A stretch of 64,000 nt of DNA from Zygaena filipendulae (lineage: Eukaryota > Arthropoda > Insecta > Lepidoptera > Zygaenidae), in NCBI GenBank assembly GCA_907165275.2, contig OU015677.1, forward strand, positions 2,294,001-2,358,000. Direction: 5' to 3'. Below, one piece after another: positions 56,550 through 64,000 of the stretch. A program made the translations under genes and the position numbers. Every line of letters starts with the position of its first letter. Within the stretch, counting starts at the first letter, position 1. Under the pieces are notes generated by a model. It searched no databases, was not told the DNA's origin, and was given only the letters and a program-made list of their open reading frames with translations.

Positions 56550-57265
56550 TGATTAAAACCTATCGGTTTACTATGTCCATGGGTATTTTAAACTTTGTTT
56601 TTTATTTCACTGTTCGTTTATTTGAATTTTTCGAATTCAGAATACGTTGTCGTGGCCCCGCGACATTCTCCTCGACTGAGCGTGCCGTCTGACATTTGAA
56701 GCGTTTCACTTAAACAAGCACTCATTGAAAACGAATCCTTGTTACCGAGTGTTACGTTTCCATGTTCTTCAGCAGCTATGGACAAACCAGTTATAATATA
56801 TTATGATACCAATGAAACCTACGATTTAATATAAACTTTATCCCTATAATCATATAGCTCTATATGGTATGACGTAAAATATCTATATTTATTAAAGCAT
56901 GTCCAAATACTTGTGTTGAAACTTTGAGAATTCGCTGTATAGACCGTGTTGAGAATACTAAAAGTTGGCGAACGGACACTGTGCAGCACTGTGTGTGGAA
57001 ACTCTTATATTTCAGATTAAAACACGTTTCCAACATTGGGACCTGACTACTACAGGTATATTTTATAAATATAAATTCTAATGTGATATTTAAATTCAAT
57101 AATAAAACACGTTTAAATAAGATATACCTATTACGTAGGTATTATTTGACAATGATTTTCCTCAAATAATTCCGGATTGGTATATCATAGTAATTCGCGT
57201 TGAGTCATATTTTATGGGTCCATTATGGCAAAGAAAAAAAATATTATCGTCTTTTATATTAATTA
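56550..57265. other. Upstream region of the chitinase gene
   Basis: No coding sequence. The promoter should lie here, but I see no convincing TATA box or initiator at a fixed distance from 56543. Confidence 0.4.
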
Positions 57266-57269
57266 AATA

Positions 57270-57616
57270 CAACGTGTTAATGAATTAACTGAAAACCTGA
57301 TACACACCATTTAAAACAATAAACAATAATATGATTAAAAAATATTTTATGTCGAAAAAATGTATACTTTCAAAGTTATTCAACATTAGTTTGGAGGTGA
57401 CCTATCTACGAAATTCCAAGCGCTACGCCCGCGCCTACCGGTTCGATTTTTTTTGCTGCGGCCGGCGTACGCGCCTAATATTGTATTATAAATAATTCAG
57501 ACATGGGCTAGAAAAAATGAAAAAATATAACCTATATTTAAACATAGTGCGATCGATTCGCTAATCGATTCTGAGCAAACTACTTTTTAGTTTTCAGTTA
57601 ACTCATTAACACGTTG
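57270..57616. repeat. CAACGTGTTAATGAATTAAC MITE, copy 3
   Basis: Complete copy: CAACGTGTTAATGAATTAAC to GTTAACTCATTAACACGTTG, 347 bp. Best-preserved reference for the family in this window. Confidence 0.88.
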
Positions 57617-57824
57617 AGGGTGTAATATTCAAGGTCTCTATAAGTCATGGTTGCATCCTAAAAAATAAAAACATAAATAAAAGACGTTGAGAAATCGTAG
57701 AGAAAATCTTAAATAAAAACGTGGGTTCACTTGGTCGAATTTTTATTTTGATTTGTCGGTGAGTCAGCAGCGATACCAAAAGGCTTTGCCTATCCCCTAG
57801 CAATAAATTATCATAAATCCTTTA

Positions 57825-58010
57825 TTATATATGCGAATGTAGGTTTGTATATTTGTTTGTTACACTTTCACGCCTCAAAGGCTGAACCGATCATCATGAA
57901 ATTTTGCCTACACCTTATCAGAGATACGGAGAAGGACATAGGGTGCCTTTCATGTTGGAATTCCCGCGGGATCTCTGAAATTACTACGGGTGAAACCGCA
58001 TACCGCTGGT
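57825..58010 (-). repeat. Lepidopteran-type interspersed repeat
   Basis: TTTATTATATATGCGAATGT to GGTGAAACCGCATACCGCTG, with AGATACGGAGAAGGACATAG inside. Confidence 0.75.
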
Positions 58011-58018
58011 AGATATAT

Positions 58019-58145
58019 AAACACGCCCAGACTGGAAATTGGAACCCCGTGTTAATTACACGAAGTCCACTCCCACCGGGAATCGAACCCGCAACCTCTT
58101 GATTAGCGGGCAGGCATGGCGACCTACTGCGCCAATCGGGTCGTC
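58019..58145 (-). repeat. tRNA-derived SINE head
   Basis: On the minus strand ATTGGCGCAGTAGGTCGCC matches an RNA polymerase III A box (TGGCGCAGTAGG) and GGTTCGATTCC is a perfect B box 30-odd bases later. The acceptor stem does not pair (GACCCGA has no partner), so it is not a tRNA gene. A short body CACGGGGTTCCAATTTCC and GTGTTTATAT follows. Confidence 0.75.
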
Positions 58146-58149
58146 GATT

Positions 58150-59150
58150 ACTTTAATGGAACTTGAACTTAACATTTTTAGTAAACAATTATTATTATTA
58201 TAAATGATAAAGAATCGGTTTAGTACCTAGTTCCAGAGGTAACCCCTCCCCTATAAACGTTTAGTGAAACCCAAGTTGTTTCAAAGATACTATTAACATT
58301 ACAATACGGGAGTAAAATTAAATAAAACAATTTAAATTAAAAGTACATACTTTAATTCCAATGAATAAACAAAAAAATAATTGTACTTATAAAATTTGAA
58401 CAAAATATATAGGTAAAATTAATAAAATACGACAAAAACATTGTATCATTCTATTAGAGATCATAGCAGGTTAATTTTAAAAATAAAACGAGAGACAAAT
58501 GCAAGCTCATGAGATTTCATGCTTGCATGTAAATAATAAAAATATATAATAAATAAATCAAACACACTGATAAATCACAGAGAAAACCTTAACTAAAAAT
58601 TGGGCATTTCGCGTTTAGATGACCTTTGCTGGTCATCTAACACCACCTTGTTTCGTCGCCGCGTCGGTGGCAATACAAAGAAAAAGGAGGGGTTGAATTA
58701 CCCTTAGCGCAAAGAATACAGAATATGACTACGTAAAGAACCGACACTCCGCCCCCCACCAACCGCTGACAGTTACTGTCAGCTCGCTGTCAACGATACG
58801 CAGACACGTACAGTACGTGTACGTACAAGCCGGCTGTCTTTACCTGCGGTTCTTCCGTCATTTTAAAGGTGACTGTAGTAGTTAAAGTGGGTAACGGTGG
58901 TGGTTATCGTTAAAAATTTTTTTTAAAATAATATTTTTTCATTTAAAAATAAATCGATTGTTGGAAATGAAAAATACGATTCTTATTTCCAATATTTCTG
59001 CTGTATTTTAACTTCATATAAAAAAGTTCGAAGTCTTTCTTGGTCTTTCTTGGCAATTTTGAATTCCGAATGAACTGAAAAGAAAGAAGTACAAAAAAAG
59101 TATTTACCTACTCTATTTTTTTTCGCAGAACGATCGATTTGTTTTTAAAT
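58150..59150. other. Intergenic, small foldbacks only
   Basis: TAGATGACC / GGTCATCTA (58616-58639) is a 9-bp hairpin. 58735-58870 is GC-richer and framed by AAGAACCG and CGGTTCTT. 57700-57790 and 58570-58690 share a weak similarity. No gene seen. Confidence 0.4.
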
Positions 59151-59202
59151 ACCTGTTTATTTTTTGCGTGTTGCGCCACATTGAGTCTTCAAATAAATTA
59201 AT

Positions 59203-62200
59203 CTAGAAATCGACATAATTAGTAGTGGCAGGGGTAATGACTGCGCGGATCCAGTTGGCAGTGACTTTGACGTTATGATAGATCCCAGGCTGGTGATCCA
59301 CGCCGCAGCCGAAGCCAGCAGACGTGATGCCGACGAGGTAGTACCTGCTGTTGTCCAACACGATGAGAGGTCCGCCCGAATCACCTGGGAAACCATTTTG
59401 TTATATAAAAACCAAACCTGTTGCCATTAAAAAAACAATATCTGGGTCACCGAGCTTCGCTCGTTGTGTATAGCGCCATCTGTTGTTAAGTAGAAAAACA
59501 AACGCTCGTTTTTCATTGCCTCAAACACGGATAAAATGACGAAATGGTATCTAGCTAGATCAATTAATCGCCCCCGAAACCCCCTGCATACTAAATTTCA
59601 TGAAAATCGGTGGAGCCATTTTCTTTCTCTCTCTCTCTATATATTTAACCCTTCACACGTCATAGCTATATAGCTATATACATAGATATATACAAGAATT
59701 GCTCGTTTAAAGATAGTAGATTGATGTAGAAATCTTTTTTACGTATCAAAGTTCCATGCAAATGTTATTCCAAAAAGTGGCATCGAAACCAATTCACAAA
59801 AAACTTTTGATGGAATAAACACAATGTTGAATTTCAAAACTGAGGAAATAGAACTAAATTTAAAAAAAAGTAACTCACAATGGAAAAGAACAACAGGTTC
59901 AACACTGATAAAACTCATGAAATTCAATATACTTATATTAAGTAAAAATGTAGGCAACACACCTAAAGGAGTTTCACTTCAGGAACTACGATAATCTATA
60001 CATAGTAACTAGCTGTCCCGCGCGATTTCATCCGCGTCATTCATCATTTCGTAGTTCCCGCGGGAATTCCAGAAAAAGAGTACTCTATGTCCTTCTTTGT
60101 ACCCTACCAGTAGTTTACGGTGATTAGCTATTCCCGCAATAATTCCGGAGTTCCCGCGAGAACTCCGGGATAAAAACCATCCTATCTTTTAAGTTGGGCC
60201 AAATACAACATAGTGACCAAATTTCATCACGATCGATTCAGTAGTTTCGGAGTCCATCGCGGACAAACAACGTGACACGTGATTTATATATATTAAGATA
60301 AGATGATGAAATAGTTTAAGACGTACCCAGGCAAGCGTCTTGATGCCCGTCCGAATGTCCCGCGCAAATCATCTCCGAGTGAATCTCCACTGAGATCTGT
60401 TTGCTCTGGTGCCACTTGATGCATTGCTCTTTGCCTGAAAACAACCTTAATGAATAAAAGGATATAATGGATCTTTGAATCTGAAATGAAGAATTATTAT
60501 TATTACTATTTGTGCCCCGCGTTAATTTTAGAGTTCCCGCGGGATTTCCGGGATAAAAAGTACCCTATCTGTTAATCTGATGCATAAGCTATATTATTGT
60601 AAAGTTTCATTTAAATCCATCCAGTAGTTTTTGCGTGAATCCATCCATCCATCCATACATACTTACAAACTTTCGCGTTTATAATATTAGTAGGATAAAG
60701 TAAAAGCTTTAAGTAAAAGGCACAACTAGTCTTACCGCCGCACTCAGAGTCGACTTTAATGATTACTTAGTTAAGTATAGATTTTTAAAACAAAACTGCC
60801 GCAATCAGAGACGTTCAGTAAATTAATGTTAATTGGCATTTAAAGACATGTAACTTAATTAGTTAAATGCCAATTAACATTAATTTATTAAACTTGTCTG
60901 ATTGCGGCAGTTTTGTTTTAAAAATCTATACTTAACTAAGTAATCATTAAAGTCGACTCTGAGTGCGGCGGTTAGACATAGACATAGACATAACTTTATT
61001 TGGCATCACAAAATTTCTTAAAAGTAATACATGCATCAAATTCAAAGTCTTCACTAAAACTTAATTGTTTTTATGGAACCACGTGGCAGTGGGCTTTAAA
61101 ACCCTTTCTTATTACTGCCAAGTGGTTACACGTAGGATATAAGATACTTCTTATTCCAGAATGTCCGCGTGAAAGACGAAATTAACGTGGGTGAAACCGA
61201 AGCTTTTGCTCGAACGTCATGATTACTTACTGAGTATAGGAACAGTGGCAGATCTCAGCATGTTAGTGCCAGTGTGACCGTTGCTTGTATCCGTCTTGCC
61301 CCAGCCAGCGATGACGCCGGCTTTCCCGCGCAAATCCAGGTCGTATTCCGGCAGGCATATGGGCAGGATGTGCGTGGTGTAAATAACTGGACGAGACAGT
61401 TTGAGGAGAGCTATATCGTACCGATCTGGTTGCGTTATCCGGAATTGGAATAGTGGATGTAGAATTTTCTGAGTCACCCTGAAAGAAAAGGTTTCAGGGC
61501 GTTTAGTTTTGTCAAAAGACCACTGATGTTTGGCGTCACGTTTCTATCTGTGGAAACGTGACTTTTCTCAATCCTTTGTCGAGGCTTTCTCTGCGTATAC
61601 GTGAGTTAATGACTTGGTTGGTATGTAAGGCATTTTAAATAGAGGTCGTTCTAGGAAACGGTCATTATAAGGCCTGCATTTTATTGTCATAGTATCTACC
61701 AATCGACTCAAAATATGAAGTGATTATTTATTTATTACACAAATATGATCTGTCGGTATATCGGCGACGACACAAAGGAAAGAGACATTGAATTTATCTG
61801 AAGGTATGATTCGTTTAGCATCTTTTTTACCAACGCATTTTTTTTAATTTCACGTTTATAATTAACGATAAACTTTTTTTTGTTTTTCGGTGGATACAAG
61901 CCTATTGAATATTGAATATCCCAGTTTTCTTGTTGTGTAAAATATTGTACTTAAAAGAGGAGTACAAACTTATAGCTTACACACCCAAGCCTGGCTGCGT
62001 TTCTGGCTCCAGCGGCTGTATCGAGCGCTCCCAGCCACACAGCCACGTCGCGTGCGCGGGCGCGTGACACGCAGTGCGCGGCCGTCGCCACGTAGCGACG
62101 CGACACTGTACACAATGTAGAGTAATGATGATAACAACTCGTCCGTGCATTTACATACATCCACGATCCACTATACCCGTATATAGATGGGCAGTCAACA

Positions 62201-63621
62201 GATTTTAAACCAGGTGGGTGTTTATCTGGATTTAATACCCAACCCCTGGGTTTTGACCCAGTTGTTTGTCCATCTTTAGCTAATATTAGGCGCCACCGGC
62301 GGTTGTATCTATACTTATAATAAAACTGTATAGAGGTCAATTTTGTACATCGAATATATATTCAAAATTAATATTGGAGGATGAATGGTGATCGATACTG
62401 ATGCCAAAAATGCAATCAGTAAATTTTTTGTCTGTCTGTCTGTGTGTATGTGCACGCATGGGTAAAAAACTACTGAAGGGATTTTAACCAAACTTGGTAC
62501 GATTGTAGTCCATACTCCTGGGCAGGTTATAGGCTATATAACATTACGCTAAAACACATAGGAGCTGAGCAGTGACGATAAGTATGAAGCAAGTCGGATG
62601 AAAATGCGCTTTCGAGCTATTATCCTCGCATACGTTTACTCAATCACGCAAAAACGACTGAACGGATTTGGATGAAATTTGGCATGCACGTTGTCAGGGG
62701 TACAGAGAAGGACATAGGGTACTTTTTATCCCGGAATTCCCACAGGAACTCCGAGATTACCGCGGGTGACACCGCGGGGCACAGCTAGTTTATAATATTT
62801 GTGGGATTTATTTGATGTTCCACTGAATAAAATTGGTGGCATTCACCTAGCACCCCGCCACATTGGAACTCCGATATTCTGACGTGAGCCTGCCACGGAA
62901 ACTCTGCGAACCTCGCCTCTCTGCCCCCGATGATCCTTTTCTGGAGTATACTGGTAGATGGCAGGCCACATTCGCTCTGTAAAGAAAAGAGCATATTTTA
63001 AGAGGTTTTTATATTAATAACATGCTGGGTCTGTCATGGCAGATCTTAAGTTAAGTGACGGCGTGGTAACAGATTGTAAGCACACCTATTAATAATAGCT
63101 TGGAATGGGACAGTCCCCATTCACACACCGTTGGATGTTTTGCGACCAAAAAGTTGGATGTTTTTTTTTGGTGGTGAAAGCTAGACAGTCGAGCACTAAG
63201 GAGTAACATATAGTGTTTTAATCATGGTTTTCTCACGCTGTTTTCCTTCACCGAGAGTTATTTTAAATACGGACAGCTTTTGAAAGGAGATACTTTGACG
63301 AGCAAGATTATGAAAAGAAAGAAGAAATTCTGTAAGAATCAGTACTGCTACTGCTCCACCTGCGTGTTAACGCGTAAATTAGTGCGCTAATTTAGATGTG
63401 GCCAACATTTTAACGCGTTAACTTACTAACATTACCTCGTTAGACATTAACATCATCGTTAGCGTTAACGCAGGTGGAGCAGTAGCATAAGAATTGCACA
63501 TACACTAGAAATATCATCGTCCGCTCTCCTTCTGAACACGTTAGAAGGTAGGACGCTTCGTTGAGGCACCTGACGGAGTTTGGGCGGGGACACTTTGTAC
63601 TTCCACTCTGAGGAGGATATG
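59203..63621 (-). CDS. Trypsin-like serine protease (S1A), six 3' exons, 5' end outside the window or unresolved
   Basis: Minus-strand exons: 63621-63506, 62976-62847, 62105-61985, 61478-61231, 60434-60327 and 59387-59203, in phase, about 301 residues. An N-terminal segment YPPQSGSTKCPRPNSVRCLN with three cysteines precedes the protease domain. LQKR/IIGGREA is the activation site, cut after Arg. The triad is present: His in TAAHC, Asp in RYDIALLKL, Ser in GDSGGP. DACLGDSGGP has Asp at the S1 position, so cleavage after Arg or Lys is expected. The end of the first listed exon (CTA/GTGTAT) is the weakest junction, chosen because it keeps phase. An upstream exon may end at GTAAGT around 63972, at the window edge. 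The protein is probably secreted and made as a zymogen; substrate unknown. Confidence 0.85.
59441..59660. repeat. SINE-like repeat in the last protease intron
   Basis: CACCGAGCTTCGCTCGTTGT with AGCGCCATCTGTTG, then ATTTCATGAAAATCGGTGG; shares its first part with 9657-9800. Followed by (CT)n. Confidence 0.65.
60008..60300. repeat. Lepidopteran-type repeat, ATCACGTGTCACGTTGTTTG subfamily (inverted)
   Basis: CTAGCTGTCCCGCGCGATTT to AACAACGTGACACGTGATTT. Inverted relative of 51770-52012. It ends about 25 bases from an exon. Confidence 0.75.
60510..60697. repeat. Lepidopteran-type repeat with (CATC)n
   Basis: Sister of 28781-28980; contains ATCCATCCATCCATAC and ends TATAATATTAGTAGGATA. Confidence 0.75.
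60735..60971. repeat. PIF/Harbinger-like MITE, copy 2 (TTA target duplication)
   Basis: 237 bp with inverted arms of about 85-110 bp, almost perfect: CCGCCGCACTCAGAGTCGAC at one end, GTCGACTCTGAGTGCGGCGG at the other; TTA on both sides. Confidence 0.88.
60975..61205. repeat. Microsatellite-tailed retroposon end plus Lep-type fragment
   Basis: GACATAGACATAGACATAAC leads into TTTATTTGGCATCAC; 61135-61200 is a partial Lep-type repeat ending ACGTGGGTGAAACCG. It begins right after the MITE. Confidence 0.55.
61490..61980. other. Protease intron, nothing recognised
   Basis: No repeat family of the window and no open frame of interest is seen here. Confidence 0.4.
62185..62275. repeat. 91-bp foldback in a protease intron
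   Basis: AGATGGGCAGTCAACAG on the left and TGTTTGTCCATCT on the right are imperfect inverted repeats, with ACCCAACCCCTGGGTT near the turn. Confidence 0.5.
62410..62790. repeat. Two related lepidopteran-type repeats in a protease intron
   Basis: 62425-62600 has TTGTCTGTCTGTCTGTGTGT and AAAACTACTGAAGGGATTTT; 62640-62788 ends ACACCGCGGGGCACAGCTAG with TACAGAGAAGGACATAGGGT inside. Confidence 0.75.
63346..63487. repeat. Foldback MITE 19 bases from a protease exon
   Basis: TGCTACTGCTCCACCTGCGT (63346-63365) and ACGCAGGTGGAGCAGTAGCA (63468-63487) are perfect 20-bp inverted repeats. The centre is rich in AACGCGTTAA-like palindromes. 142 bp in total. Confidence 0.82.
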
Positions 63622-63774
63622 CTGGAAAAAACAAAAGAGTTATATGTTCTGTAAGTTTGTATTTAAATGTGCACAATTTTGTGATTTTTCGCACTCTTCT
63701 ACTAAAATAAAATATATATCTATCAGCTCTGTTGGAAAATACGATAAGGAAAAGATATTTATATCTTTAAAGTA

Positions 63775-63945
63775 TTATAAATGCCAATGTGAGTTTTTTA
63801 GTAGACTATTAGTTTGTTAGGTACGCTTTCCAGCCTTAACTATACTCGATCACCATGAAATTTTGCATACACGTTGTCAGTGGTACAGAAAAGGACGTAA
63901 GGCACTTCGGAATCTCCGCAGGAACTCCGAAATTAACGCCTCCAA
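63775..63945 (-). repeat. Lepidopteran-type interspersed repeat
   Basis: ATTATAAATGCCAATGTGAG, CACGTTGTCAGTGGTACAGA and GGAACTCCGAAATTAACGC show the family; the CAGCTAG end is missing. Confidence 0.65.
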
Positions 63946-64000
63946 ATTTAAAATTAAGTCCGCAAACTTACAAAATAACATTACAGAGTCCCACAACCAT

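Noticed and set aside
58060..58145. Possible tRNA gene
   Set aside because: A and B boxes fit, but the acceptor stem does not pair, so it is a SINE head.
61951..62340. Single 129-codon protease frame starting upstream of TAAHC
   Set aside because: Only 62105-61985 is homologous to trypsins; the upstream part is intron with a foldback element, and the acceptor at 62105 joins in phase to the IIGG exon.

Overview
The window is a piece of an insect nuclear genome, most probably a moth or butterfly (Lepidoptera). The evidence is AT-rich DNA, multi-exon genes with consensus splice sites, cuticle and chitin gene families, Tc1, mariner, hAT and CR1/Jockey-like elements, and dozens of copies of an interspersed repeat with the motif CCCGCGGTTTCACCCGCG (from memory, a lepidopteran type). 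No bacterial, plasmid or CRISPR feature is present. Species cannot be named from sequence alone.

Layout. (1) 344-2777, + strand: last three exons of a carnosine N-methyltransferase (CARNMT1) gene. (2) 5841-9615, +: complete five-exon KTI12 (Elongator-associated P-loop ATPase), with an intact-looking Tc1 element (6494-8050) in intron 2. (3) 9.6-15.1 kb: transposon-rich block with a 3.04-kb hAT-type element with perfect 8-bp target-site duplications, and a decayed LINE. (4) 15797-22155, +: nine-exon family-18 chitinase-like gene whose catalytic motif reads FDGLSLDWKYP, so it is probably enzymatically dead. (5) 22.35-25.5 kb: large pentanucleotide arrays, partly folded into a 2-kb palindrome. 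(6) 26.9-35.8 kb: a duplicated locus for a tiny secreted two-cysteine peptide (two open copies, one frameshifted, two surviving upstream promoter/exon regions). (7) 35936-38461: a 2.5-kb palindrome with 1202-bp arms. (8) 39830-41377, +: four-exon CPAP1-type chitin-binding cuticle protein gene. (9) 44142-56543, -: nine-exon paralogue of the chitinase gene with the catalytic motif intact ([11 protein letters not shown]), carrying a 1.1-kb pentanucleotide array and a broken mariner in its introns. (10) 59203-63621, -: 3' six exons of a trypsin-like serine protease.

The two chitinase genes are convergent and have identical intron phases and nearly identical exon sizes, so they are an inverted duplicate pair. 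Between them lie the secreted-peptide cluster and the CPAP1 gene, making a loose chitin/cuticle neighbourhood. One partner keeps the catalytic acid and both have hydrophobic C-termini resembling GPI-anchor signals. A plausible division of labour is surface chitin hydrolysis by the minus-strand enzyme and chitin or glycan binding by the plus-strand pseudo-enzyme; this is inference. Much of the rest is transposable-element-derived, including a MITE family that has scattered about 25 perfect TGACGTCA octamers through the window.
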